This document shows, piece after piece, positions 47,665 through 55,490 of a stretch of DNA of 64,000 nt (position 1 is the stretch's first letter; every line of letters begins with the position of its first letter). A model generated the notes under the pieces. That model worked only from the letters and a program-made list of their open reading frames with translations. It searched no databases and was not told the DNA's origin. Made by a program: the position numbers and the translations under genes. This DNA is from Planctomycetota bacterium (lineage in GTDB: Bacteria; Planctomycetota; Planctomycetia; Planctomycetales; Planctomycetaceae). The stretch lies in the NCBI GenBank assembly GCA_023417655.1, contig JAEZFD010000066.1, positions 65,537 through 129,536 of the forward strand. Reading direction: 5' to 3'.

Positions 47665-48852
47665 GTGAAAGTTCTGGTTGCCAATCTCGGTTCCACCAGC
47701 TTCAAGTACCGGCTGTTCGACATGGCGTCGGAAACACAGCTGGCTCGGGGCGGTATCGATCGCATTGGCCAGGATGCGGATTCCAGCTGCGTCGTGGAAA
47801 TCGGCTCGTTCTCTGCGAAAGAAGAGAAGCGGGTCCCTGACCATGCCGAAGCGGTTCGCACCTGTCTGGAACAGCTCACGCATCCTGAGACCGGGTGCAT
47901 CAAGTCGGTGAACGAAGTTGCCGCCATCGGGTTCAAGGCCGTCTTCGCTGGTCGCCTCTCCGGCATCCGCCGGGTCGATAGTGAACTGCTGAAGACGATG
48001 GAAGCACTGGCGGATGTTGCTCCGGCACACAATCCTCCGTACGCCCGGGCGATGCGGCAGCTGATGGCCTCTTTCCCTGAGATCCCACTCGTTGCCGCGC
48101 TAGAGACGGCGTTCCATGAGACGATCCCGGCCGAGTACCGGACATACGCAGTCCCCTATCAGTGGACCGAGCAGTACGAAGTTCGCCGCTGGGGATTTCA
48201 CGGAGCCAGCCACCGCTTCATCGCGTCACGCATGGCTCAACTGCTGGGACGGGACGATGCGAAAATCATCTCCTGCCACCTCGGCGGCAGCAGTTCCATC
48301 TGCGCCATCGAGAACGGCAAGTCGAAATCCACTTCGATGGGGATGACTCCGCAGTCAGGGCTTCCGCAGAACAACCGCGTCGGTGATTTCGACCCGTTCG
48401 CACTGCGACTGGTGAAGAATCTGACCGGTAAGGACTACGACACGCTGCTGAACGAGTTGGCCTCACAGGGGGGACTGCTTGGAATCAGCGGTGTCTCGAA
48501 CGACATGCGGGATATCGAAACCGCTGCGTCAAAGGGAAATGAACGAGCTCAGCTGGCGCTCAACGTCTTTGCCGCCGACATCAAGCGGTACATCGGTCAG
48601 TACCTCGCCGTTCTCAACGGTGCTGATGCAATCGTCTTCACAGGCGGGATCGGTGAGAACAGTCCTCTCATCCGCCAGCAGGTGTGCGAGAACATGAGCT
48701 TCGCCGGAATCCATCTGGACGCCGGACGCAACACTGCCGTCCGCGGCGAAGGTCAGTTGTCTGATCCGAAGTCACCGGTCCAGATCTGGGCCGTCTCGAC
48801 CAATGAAGAGATTGTTGTCGCGCGTCAGACCGTTGAGGTCATTACGGCATAG
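47665..48852 (+). CDS. ackA: Acetate kinase
   Basis: A 395-residue acetate/propionate kinase that turns acyl-phosphate into acid and ATP. Signatures are VANLGSTSFKYRLFD at the N-terminus, VRRWGFHGASHRFIA, ISCHLGGSSSICAI, GMTPQSGLPQNNRVGDFD and VFTGGIGENSPLIR. The start is GTG at 47665 with AAAGGA seven bases upstream. No encapsulation-peptide-like helix is visible at either end, so it may act outside the shell. It completes the PduL pathway with substrate-level phosphorylation. Confidence 0.96.
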   Translation: MKVLVANLGSTSFKYRLFDMASETQLARGGIDRIGQDADSSCVVEIGSFSAKEEKRVPDHAEAVRTCLEQLTHPETGCIKSVNEVAAIGFKAVFAGRLSGIRRVDSELLKTMEALADVAPAHNPPYARAMRQLMASFPEIPLVAALETAFHETIPAEYRTYAVPYQWTEQYEVRRWGFHGASHRFIASRMAQLLGRDDAKIISCHLGGSSSICAIENGKSKSTSMGMTPQSGLPQNNRVGDFDPFALRLVKNLTGKDYDTLLNELASQGGLLGISGVSNDMRDIETAASKGNERAQLALNVFAADIKRYIGQYLAVLNGADAIVFTGGIGENSPLIRQQVCENMSFAGIHLDAGRNTAVRGEGQLSDPKSPVQIWAVSTNEEIVVARQTVEVITA

Positions 48853-48908
48853 CCGCTCAGGACTCCCCGTCTCGCAGGAGATGAACCCTTCTCAGAAAAT
48901 GTGCTGTT

Positions 48909-49223
48909 ATGTTCCTCGCCAAAATCACCGGCAATCTGACTGCCACGCAGAAGGTCGCCAGCATGGTCGGCCAGAAACTGTTCATCGTCGAACCCTTGCG
49001 GATCGATGAGCAGTCAAAGGACGCACTCAAGTCGACCGGACGAACGTTCATCGCCGTCGATACAGTCGGCGCCGGTGAAGGCGAAATTGTTCTGATTGTT
49101 CAGGGCTCCAGTGCCCGGTTCACAGATGAAACTAAAACACTGCCAATCGACTGCGCCATCATCGGCATCGTCGACACCGTGCAGGTGGCAGGCACATCCA
49201 TTTTTCGGGCCGGACAGTCCTGA
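48909..49223 (+). CDS. BMC-P shell vertex protein 1
   Basis: A 104-residue EutN/CcmL-type pentameric vertex protein. It shows the family pattern MFLAKITGNLTATQKVASMVGQKLFIVEPL, FIAVDTVGAGEGEIVLIVQGSSAR and AIIGIVDTVQV. It is the most canonical of the three BMC-P proteins in this operon. Pentamers cap the shell vertices. Confidence 0.96.
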   Translation: MFLAKITGNLTATQKVASMVGQKLFIVEPLRIDEQSKDALKSTGRTFIAVDTVGAGEGEIVLIVQGSSARFTDETKTLPIDCAIIGIVDTVQVAGTSIFRAGQS

Positions 49224-49252
49224 TCGCAACGGAAGCCTGATCGAAACGGAAG
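49221..49252 (+). repeat. Direct repeat after BMC-P 1
   Basis: TGATCGCAACGGAAG at 49221-49235 and TGATCGAAACGGAAG at 49238-49252 differ at one base and are two bases apart. The first begins at the TGA stop of the BMC-P gene. A small local duplication is the simplest explanation. Confidence 0.6.
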
Positions 49253-49264
49253 TCGTTCCCCATC

Positions 49265-49720
49265 ATGAATCGAGTCGAGCATTCCCCCGAAGCAACATTA
49301 ACCGCGACGCGCATTATCGCGCTCGCTTTGATGGCGGGGGTTCTGTCGACCTCAGGGGTCGTGATCTTCCTGGTAAACAACCCGGTGATCCCGATTCAGG
49401 TGAAAGGCAACACCGTCAGTCAGGTCATGGCAGCATTAAGCGCCATCAACCTGCTGGCCCTTGCTTTTCTATCCAGCTGGGGCGTCAGTAAACAGAACAC
49501 AGATCCACTGCATTTGGTCTGGCAGAGAAGAATGGTCATCCGGTTCGCATTACTTGAAGGAACCGCCCTGCTGAACGCAGTCGCATACATCATTGAACGA
49601 CAGTGGTGGTCCTTCGGGCTCCTGGTCGGAACACTGATCCTGATGGCGGTTCTCTTTCCGACACGATCACGATTCGAACACTTTATTGAAACACATTCCT
49701 CCGATCCCACTGCGACGTGA
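49265..49720 (+). CDS. Small membrane protein inside the BMC operon
   Basis: A 151-residue protein with about four transmembrane helices (ALALMAGVLSTSGVVIFLV, VMAALSAINLLALAFL, MVIRFALLEGTALLNAVAYII and SFGLLVGTLILMAVLF). It resembles no shell or enzyme family I know. It lies between BMC-P 1 and the aldehyde dehydrogenase gene, in the same direction and with short gaps, so co-expression is likely. It could be a transporter-like or docking protein, but neither role is supported by sequence. The ribosome binding site is weak. Confidence 0.75.
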   Translation: MNRVEHSPEATLTATRIIALALMAGVLSTSGVVIFLVNNPVIPIQVKGNTVSQVMAALSAINLLALAFLSSWGVSKQNTDPLHLVWQRRMVIRFALLEGTALLNAVAYIIERQWWSFGLLVGTLILMAVLFPTRSRFEHFIETHSSDPTAT

Positions 49721-49766
49721 CCGACGCCGGTTCAAGGTCACCTGAGGGATGCGGACGGGACAGGAC

Positions 49767-49793
49767 AGACGAGTCAGACGAGTCAGACGAGTA
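49767..49793 (+). repeat. Three 9-bp tandem repeats before the aldehyde dehydrogenase gene
   Basis: AGACGAGTC occurs at 49767-49775 and 49776-49784, and AGACGAGTA at 49785-49793. They end 24 bases before the chosen start codon, in the ribosome-binding region. Confidence 0.8.
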
Positions 49794-49817
49794 CTCGAGG
49801 AAATGCAGGAGAGACAG

Positions 49818-51287
49818 ATGCAAGCCAACGCCAACACCATCCGCGCAGTCGTCGAAGAAGTGCTGTCGGAACTGGGCAAACAGGTGAAGCCTAAGCCGGC
49901 TTCTCCAGCCCGCAATGGCGGCATTCCCGTGATTTCCGCCGGTTCATCGGCACCTGTCGGCAGTTACGCGTCTTCTGGTAACTATGGCGTTTTCGACAAC
50001 GTGAACGACGCCGTTTCCGCCGCGACCGACGCTTTCAAGCAGCTGCAGAAGAAGACCTGGGCTGACCGCGAGAAGGTCGTCCAGATCGTGAAGTCGATGT
50101 GCGAGAAGAACGCCGACCAGTGGGGTCGCGCGGAAATGGAAGAGACGAAGATTGGCCGCGTCGATCACAAGATCGAAAAGCTGAAGATCATCAAGCTCGT
50201 CCCCGGCACAGAGTTCATCAAGCCGGACTGCTACAGCGGTGACAACGGGCTGACGCTGGAAGAATACGCTCCCTTCGGTGTCGTCGGGGCCATTACCCCT
50301 GTCACCCACTCGCTGCCGACTCTGGCAGGGAACATCGTGAACATCGTTGCCGCCGGAAACACGGTTGTCTTCAACCCACACCCGAGCGGAGCCCGCATCG
50401 CCTGCGCCGGAGTTCAGGCGTTCAACAAGGCTTTCGCTGAAGCCATCGGGATTGAGAACCTTGTCACGATCATCGGCAAGCCGACGATTGAAACCGCGAA
50501 CGAAGTCTTCGCTCACAAGGGAGTGCGACTGCTGCTGGTCACCGGTGGTCCAGCAGTGGCTCGTGCCGCCATGCAGTCCCCGAAGAAAGCCATTGTGGCC
50601 GGACCGGGGAACCCGCCAGTCGTCGTCGACGCGACAGCAGATCTCGATCGTGCGGCGAAGTCGATCGTTGCCGGCGGCTCTTACGACAACAACCTGCTCT
50701 GCATCGGTGAGAAGGAAGTCTTCGCCGAACAGCGTATCTTTGATCCGCTGATGGAAGCGATGTCCCGCCACGGCGGCTTCCGGCTGAACAGTCAGCAGGT
50801 TGACGCCCTCACCAAGCTGGCATTCGCTCCTCCAAAAGAGCCAGGTGGACACGCCATTCTGAATCGAGATCTGATTGGTCAGGATGCCGCCGTTCTCGCC
50901 CAGAAAATCGGAGTGGCCGTTCCGCCGGGAACCCAGCTGCTGTTCGGGGAAACTGACACCAAGAACCCATTCGTACCAGAAGAACAGATGATGCCTTTCG
51001 TCCCGTTCGTCCGGACGAAGGACACGATGCACTCCATCGAACTGGCACTGGAGTTCGAGCATGGCTTCGGTCACACAGCACTGATTCACTCCCGCGACGT
51101 GCAGACGATGAATCTGATGGGTCGCCTGATGAACACCACTCTGTTCATCAAGAACGGCTCGAGTATGGCCGGCCTGGGACTGGGCGGGGAAGGATACCTT
51201 TCCTTTAGTATCGCGACTCCCACAGGCGAAGGTGTGACCACTCCACTGACCTTCACCCGCAAACGTCGCAACTCATTTGTGAACTGA
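49818..51287 (+). CDS. CoA-acylating aldehyde dehydrogenase (PduP-like)
   Basis: A 489-residue enzyme that oxidises an aldehyde (probably lactaldehyde) to acyl-CoA using NAD+. Residues 1-20 (MQANANTIRAVVEEVLSELG) form an amphipathic helix followed by a Pro/Ala/Gly linker, the pattern of an N-terminal encapsulation peptide. The catalytic domain has EEYAPFGVVGAITPVTHSLP, HPSGARIACAG and the active-site Cys 295 in NNLLCIGEKEV. The ATG at 49818 is chosen because AGGAG lies just upstream and the longer frame would add 23 Arg-rich residues in front of the peptide. It is the signature enzyme of the compartment. Confidence 0.95.
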   Translation: MQANANTIRAVVEEVLSELGKQVKPKPASPARNGGIPVISAGSSAPVGSYASSGNYGVFDNVNDAVSAATDAFKQLQKKTWADREKVVQIVKSMCEKNADQWGRAEMEETKIGRVDHKIEKLKIIKLVPGTEFIKPDCYSGDNGLTLEEYAPFGVVGAITPVTHSLPTLAGNIVNIVAAGNTVVFNPHPSGARIACAGVQAFNKAFAEAIGIENLVTIIGKPTIETANEVFAHKGVRLLLVTGGPAVARAAMQSPKKAIVAGPGNPPVVVDATADLDRAAKSIVAGGSYDNNLLCIGEKEVFAEQRIFDPLMEAMSRHGGFRLNSQQVDALTKLAFAPPKEPGGHAILNRDLIGQDAAVLAQKIGVAVPPGTQLLFGETDTKNPFVPEEQMMPFVPFVRTKDTMHSIELALEFEHGFGHTALIHSRDVQTMNLMGRLMNTTLFIKNGSSMAGLGLGGEGYLSFSIATPTGEGVTTPLTFTRKRRNSFVN

Positions 51288-51361
51288 AGCAGCAAAGTTC
51301 GCGGCAGCAACACTGCCGCGTGTGACCGGGATGAATCCCAGTGAAGCGAAGTTGAGCGGAA

Positions 51362-51625
51362 ATGAATCTCGCCGTCGTCATTGGTAATGCGACTTCCACC
51401 ATCAAGCATCCCTCCATGAACGGATGGCGGCTGCTGATTGTGCAGCCCGTCATGGCGAACGGAGATGATGACGGCGAACCGTTGCTGGCGATCGATAACT
51501 TCGGTGCCCCGATCGGCGGCACCGTCCTGATCACCTCCGATGGGAAAGAAGTCAGTGACGTCATGAAGGCCAATAACACTCCAGTCCGCTGGATGGTCAT
51601 GGGCCAGCCGGATGCAGATTCCTAG
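51362..51625 (+). CDS. BMC-P shell vertex protein 2
   Basis: An 87-residue EutN/CcmL-like protein: MNLAVVIGNATSTIKHPSMNGWRLLIVQPVMANG, LLAIDNFGAPIGGTVLITSDGKEV and RWMVMGQPDADS at the end. It is diverged from BMC-P 1 and has an Asp-rich loop (NGDDDGEP). Together with BMC-P 1 and 3 it gives three vertex paralogues. Its stop is 33 bases from the next start. Confidence 0.95.
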   Translation: MNLAVVIGNATSTIKHPSMNGWRLLIVQPVMANGDDDGEPLLAIDNFGAPIGGTVLITSDGKEVSDVMKANNTPVRWMVMGQPDADS

Positions 51626-51658
51626 AGCAACTTGCTCTCAATTGAAAGCCTGTTGGAA

Positions 51659-52393
51659 ATGCCATTGTCGTCGGAAGCCATTGACCGGATCGTCGCAAAT
51701 GTGCTGAGTCAGCTCAGCGCTCCTGCGACCACTGCGCCGGTCAAGACGCCTGCGACCATTCCCGCAGTCGTTCCCACAGTCTCGAGCCCTGCTCGGGTCA
51801 CTCCATCGTCCGGAGCCCCGGCACTCGCAGGCCAGTCAATCAGGATCGACAACGCCGTCATCGTCGCGGAACTCCTGCAGTCTGCCCCTGCAGGATCCAC
51901 AATCGTAATCGGCCCCAAGGCCCTGATTACTCCCGCCGCGAAAGACGTCATCAAGTCATCGCAGCTCACCGTACAACGGGGAGACGCAGCACCGGCACCG
52001 GCGAGTGGATCAACTGCAGCAGCAGCGAAGACAGCGTCTGTGGCTGGTGGCCTTCTGATTGTCGTGCGGAATTCAAAGCCGCTCGAGCAATTGTGGTCGG
52101 AACTGACAGGAACGTGGCGACGCGAACTCGTTGGCTGCCCTGACGATGCCGCCAAACTGGCGATCGCCGAAGTCAGTCGCGGCGGAGCCTCGCAGGTGCT
52201 CATTGTCGCGGATCAGTCGCATCGTGCGGCATGCCTCGCCAATCGCAATGACAAAGTGAAAGCCGTGGCCATCCGGGATGCCGGAGATGTCAGACTGATC
52301 CGTCGGCAGCTTCGAGCCAACACCTGGTGTCTGGATGCCCAAGGCAAAACATATTTCGAACTGAAGAACATCCTGAGAGAACTGCAGCACTGA
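51659..52393 (+). CDS. BMC-associated protein with encapsulation-like helix; unknown function
   Basis: A 244-residue protein between two BMC-P genes. Residues 1-19 (MPLSSEAIDRIVANVLSQL) look like an encapsulation peptide, followed by a Pro/Thr/Ala linker to about 55. The middle (66-107) has GSTIVIGPKALITPAAKDVI, a motif that reminds me of the N-terminal part of some BMC enzymes of the EutT type. A second Ala-rich linker precedes a C-terminal domain (about 130-240) whose VLIVADQSHRAACLANRND and following RLIRRQLRANTWCLD resemble the RpiB isomerase core. The usual RpiB catalytic residues are not evident. The ATG at 51659 is chosen over a TTG at 51632. Function is unknown. Confidence 0.8.
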   Translation: MPLSSEAIDRIVANVLSQLSAPATTAPVKTPATIPAVVPTVSSPARVTPSSGAPALAGQSIRIDNAVIVAELLQSAPAGSTIVIGPKALITPAAKDVIKSSQLTVQRGDAAPAPASGSTAAAAKTASVAGGLLIVVRNSKPLEQLWSELTGTWRRELVGCPDDAAKLAIAEVSRGGASQVLIVADQSHRAACLANRNDKVKAVAIRDAGDVRLIRRQLRANTWCLDAQGKTYFELKNILRELQH

Positions 52394-52441
52394 CGCTGAG
52401 CAACGATTTATTTTCCTCGACATCGAACTGATCTTTCAATC

Positions 52442-52735
52442 ATGCGTATTGGCGAAGTCATCGGACGAGTCACACTTTCCCGCTGCCACCCTGATCTGCA
52501 GGGAGCACGCTGGACGGTCGTCGTTCCGCTGGATCGCCGTGGGTTGAATGGAGACGTCGCCGGTCGCGGAGAACCAATGATCGTCTTCGATGAACTCGGG
52601 GCTGGACCGGGTTCCATGATCGCGATCAGTGATGGAGCGGAGGCGAGTGCCCCATTCCATCCCAAGGTCAAACCTCTCGATGCGTACTGTGCAGCCCTCC
52701 TCGACCAGATCATCATTCGTCCAACAGAACGCTGA
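52442..52735 (+). CDS. BMC-P shell vertex protein 3
   Basis: A 97-residue EutN/CcmL-like protein: MRIGEVIGRVTLSRCHPDLQGARWTVVVPL, MIVFDELGAGPGSMIAISDGAEAS and a C-terminal segment DAYCAALLDQIIIRP. It is the most diverged of the three vertex proteins and has a longer C-terminal part. Three BMC-P paralogues with two BMC-H and no trimer gene match the shell gene set of planctomycetal BMC loci. Confidence 0.94.
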   Translation: MRIGEVIGRVTLSRCHPDLQGARWTVVVPLDRRGLNGDVAGRGEPMIVFDELGAGPGSMIAISDGAEASAPFHPKVKPLDAYCAALLDQIIIRPTER

Positions 52736-52805
52736 AAACAGAACATTGAAAAACCTGCGGTGTCGACATCAACGCCGCTCATGAATACTTCAAAAGGATC
52801 TGACC

Positions 52806-53702
52806 ATGTATCACCCCCTTTTCAACAATCCCCAGATCAAGGAATGGATCTGCGAGATTGGACGTCGTGTCTACAACAAAGGCTTCGCAGCCGCCAACGA
52901 CGGCAACATCTCATATCGGGTGGGCGAAAACGAAGTGCTGTGCAGCCCGACCATGATCTGCAAGGGCTTCATGAAGCATGAAGACATCTGCATGGTCGAT
53001 CTGGATGGAAAGCAGCTCGCTGGAACGAAGAAACGCACCAGCGAAATCCTGCTGCACCTGACCATCATGAAGCATCGGCCAGACGTGAAGGCTGTGGTTC
53101 ACTGCCACCCACCACACGCCACCGCCTTCGCTGTCGCCCGGGAAGCAATTCCGCAGTGCGTGCTGCCTGAAATCGAAGTCTTCATGGGCGAAGTCCCTCT
53201 TGCTCCGTATGAAACTCCGGGGGCCCAGGGATTCGCTGACACGGTGGTGCCGTTCCTCAAAGCGACGAATACCATCATTCTCACGAACCACGGCACCGTG
53301 AGCTTCGGCAAGACGCTGGAAGAAGCTTACTGGAAGACCGAGATCCTCGACGCCTACTGCAAGATTCTCATCCTGTCCAAGCAGCTCGGCGGCATCACTT
53401 ACCTGAATGAGCAGAAGTCACGTGAACTGCTGGACCTGAAGAAGAAGCTCGGCTTCGACGATCCGCGCTTCCACTTCGAAGACTGTGACCTGTGCGGCAA
53501 CACCGCCTTCCAGGACGGTTACAAGTCCGCCAACGCCTCAGCCCCTGTGACTTCGGCATTCGATGCTCCACCAAGCTATCCTGGCTACCTGAAGCCAGCT
53601 GCAGGCGCTTCGAACGGTGCTTCTTCTAACGGGAACACTGACTACGAAGCACTGGTCCGTGCGATTACTCAGGAAGTCCTCTCCGCTCTGGGAAGCAAGT
53701 AA
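52806..53702 (+). CDS. Class II aldolase (fuculose/rhamnulose-1-phosphate type) with C-terminal encapsulation peptide
   Basis: A 298-residue zinc aldolase expected to split L-fuculose- or L-rhamnulose-1-phosphate into DHAP and L-lactaldehyde. The catalytic acid Glu 80 lies in KKRTSEILLH, the zinc ligands His 99 and His 101 in VVHCHPPHATAF, and His 162 in LTNHGTVSFG. After residue 235 a Pro/Ser/Ala/Asn-rich linker leads to an amphipathic helix at the very end (TDYEALVRAITQEVLSALGSK, 278-298), a C-terminal encapsulation peptide. It is the last gene of the operon. Confidence 0.95.
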   Translation: MYHPLFNNPQIKEWICEIGRRVYNKGFAAANDGNISYRVGENEVLCSPTMICKGFMKHEDICMVDLDGKQLAGTKKRTSEILLHLTIMKHRPDVKAVVHCHPPHATAFAVAREAIPQCVLPEIEVFMGEVPLAPYETPGAQGFADTVVPFLKATNTIILTNHGTVSFGKTLEEAYWKTEILDAYCKILILSKQLGGITYLNEQKSRELLDLKKKLGFDDPRFHFEDCDLCGNTAFQDGYKSANASAPVTSAFDAPPSYPGYLKPAAGASNGASSNGNTDYEALVRAITQEVLSALGSK

Positions 53703-53717
53703 TCTGGGAAGCAGTAA
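53687..53717 (+). repeat. Duplicated stop-codon region of the aldolase gene
   Basis: TCTGGGAAGCAAGTAA at 53687-53702 is repeated as TCTGGGAAGCAGTAA at 53703-53717, with one base lost. The first copy holds the end of the aldolase gene and its TAA. Confidence 0.7.
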
Positions 53718-53755
53718 CCGGCCTCGGCCGAGTTTACTGAATCATTGAATGACAC

Positions 53756-53790
53756 AAGGCCACGCTCGGTAATCCGCAGCGTGGCCTTTT
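53756..53790 (+). terminator. Terminator of the BMC operon
   Basis: AAGGCCACGCT at 53756-53766 pairs with AGCGTGGCCTT at 53778-53788, followed by TTCATTT. It ends the operon 54 bases after the aldolase stop. The rest of the interval to 54039 shows no gene. Confidence 0.88.
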
Positions 53791-54039
53791 CATTTCCATC
53801 AGGATCTTCATTGCGATCACTCTCCTGACAGAGCTCCTCTCAGAGGCATTGATTCAGAGAAAGCTCATGCGAGAAGAATGGGAACAGAATGCCCCGCTGG
53901 CAGATGTCGACGAGTGAATCGAGCCGAGGTGCGTACCAGTCATCAAGCAATGAGTCCGCAGGCCCCAATGGTCGCAGCACCAGAAGCACGCAAGCGGCGT
54001 GCACAACGAAGAGAATGACAGCGGGAGCGGCAACGAAGA

Positions 54040-54471
54040 CTATTCGGCGTCGGGGGTCTCGACCGTTCTGAGCTTATGGAGCTCAACGCGATTGCCGCGT
54101 TCGTTGTAATGGATGCCCGTCATGAATGCCCGCATCAGCATCAGGCCACGACCGCTGGGCTTTTCAAGATTGTCGTCATCGGTCGGGTCCGGGACGTCTT
54201 CAGGGTTGAACCCTTCGCCCTCGTCTTCGATTGTGATGAGCACTTCGACATCATCGACGCGACACTGAACCTTGACCAGCTTCTCAGGGTCCATGCCATT
54301 GCCATGTTTAATAGCATTGACCAGCGCTTCTTCCAGCGAGAGTTTCACGCCGAAGACATCGCGATCTGTATATCCTGACGTTTCGAGCATGGCCAGGATA
54401 CGTTCCTGTACCTCGTACCCCAGTGAGGTATCACTGGGAATTGCGATCTCGAACTCAGACCGATCGGCCAT
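54040..54471 (-). CDS. RsbW-like anti-sigma factor kinase
   Basis: A 143-residue HATPase of the RsbW/SpoIIAB group. The N box is VKLSLEEALVNAIKHGN, the G1 box is DEGEGFNPEDVPDP, and the G2 region is GRGLMLMRAFMT. It would bind a sigma factor and phosphorylate a STAS antagonist. The STAS gene lies 92 bases upstream on the same strand, so they should form a partner-switching pair. No sigma factor gene is next to them. Confidence 0.92.
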   Translation of the reverse strand: MADRSEFEIAIPSDTSLGYEVQERILAMLETSGYTDRDVFGVKLSLEEALVNAIKHGNGMDPEKLVKVQCRVDDVEVLITIEDEGEGFNPEDVPDPTDDDNLEKPSGRGLMLMRAFMTGIHYNERGNRVELHKLRTVETPDAE

Positions 54472-54563
54472 TTGCGGATGGCTCTATAAAAGGTTGGACA
54501 GACAGAGTCGACTGCGGCCATCGCCTGACGTCAGCGGGACCAAACAGGATCTGGTCTCACCCG

Positions 54564-54920
54564 TTAAAATCCGGCAAGGGCTGCCTGCTGATCATCACGA
54601 ATATCAAAGAGTTTATTCAGACGCGTGATGGCAAAGACTTCGTAAATATCCGGGCGAATCGTGCACAGGCGCAACTTTCCGCCTGATGTCTTCACCTTCT
54701 TGTCCATCGTAATCAGCTTGCCCAGAGCGGCACTGGACAGATACTCGACATTAGAAAAGTCGAGGATGATCTTCTTCCGTCCGTCTTCTTCGACGAGACC
54801 GAACAACTGGTTTCCGATCACCTGAATGTTGTTCTCGTCGAGAATCTTCTTGTCAACGAATTTGGCGACGGTGACATCACCGATTTGTTCGATATCCAAG
54901 CGGCGTTGACCTGCGGACAT
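54564..54920 (-). CDS. STAS-domain anti-sigma factor antagonist
   Basis: A 118-residue single STAS domain. The phospho-site region is IILDFSNVEYLSSAALGKLI, with a Ser as the likely target. GKLRLCTIRPDIYEVFAITRLNKLFDI is a typical C-terminal half. The ATG at 54920 has AGGA eight bases upstream; the in-frame TTG two codons before is less likely. It precedes the RsbW-like kinase gene. Confidence 0.93.
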   Translation of the reverse strand: MSAGQRRLDIEQIGDVTVAKFVDKKILDENNIQVIGNQLFGLVEEDGRKKIILDFSNVEYLSSAALGKLITMDKKVKTSGGKLRLCTIRPDIYEVFAITRLNKLFDIRDDQQAALAGF

Positions 54921-55490
54921 TTTCAATTCCTGCTCATGCTCACAATTGAGGAACCATCACTCAGGGAACGACCGCGTTGCCAGTCTGTTTGACTCTGACT
55001 CCAGATCTGTGAACTCTGGTAATGAAGACTGGCATCCACGGTGCAGTCCGGTCTGATCCAGTCAGCCGAGGCTGCATTCAAGGAAGGAATGCTGCTGATT
55101 GGAACTTGGGACTACAGAACCTGCTTTTCTTCCGAGAATTCAAATCACTTCACAGCGTTTATCACGGCAAAGGGACCCGTCTCTTCAGAAAGCAAGTTCG
55201 CAGAAGGAAGCAGGTAATCGGACTCGCTTCCCTGTCCGCTCCCGGTTGATCATCATTACTGCCTCAGCTGGTGTCAAGCGAAAGAGAAAACGGATTCAAT
55301 GCGGGTTCTCACTTCACAACGCCCCGGCGTTTCAATAGATCCGTTCATTTTCATTCGCATCGAATCCGCCGAATTCCTCCTGAGCTCGATGACCGAACTT
55401 GAGGAAGAAATCAATTTTTCACTCGCGGGCGCGGCCGGGTCCGCCACAGAATGATTATTCCCGGGTCCACTTTCACGATCACCGAGTCAT
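54921..55490. other. Non-coding region upstream of the STAS gene
   Basis: About 570 bases between divergent genes. None of the short frames has a ribosome binding site or family resemblance. No hairpin or repeat was noted. Confidence 0.35.

Noticed and set aside
49944..51089. 381-residue minus-strand frame inside the aldehyde dehydrogenase gene
   Set aside because: It is antisense to a gene with full catalytic motifs; no ribosome binding site or domain was seen.
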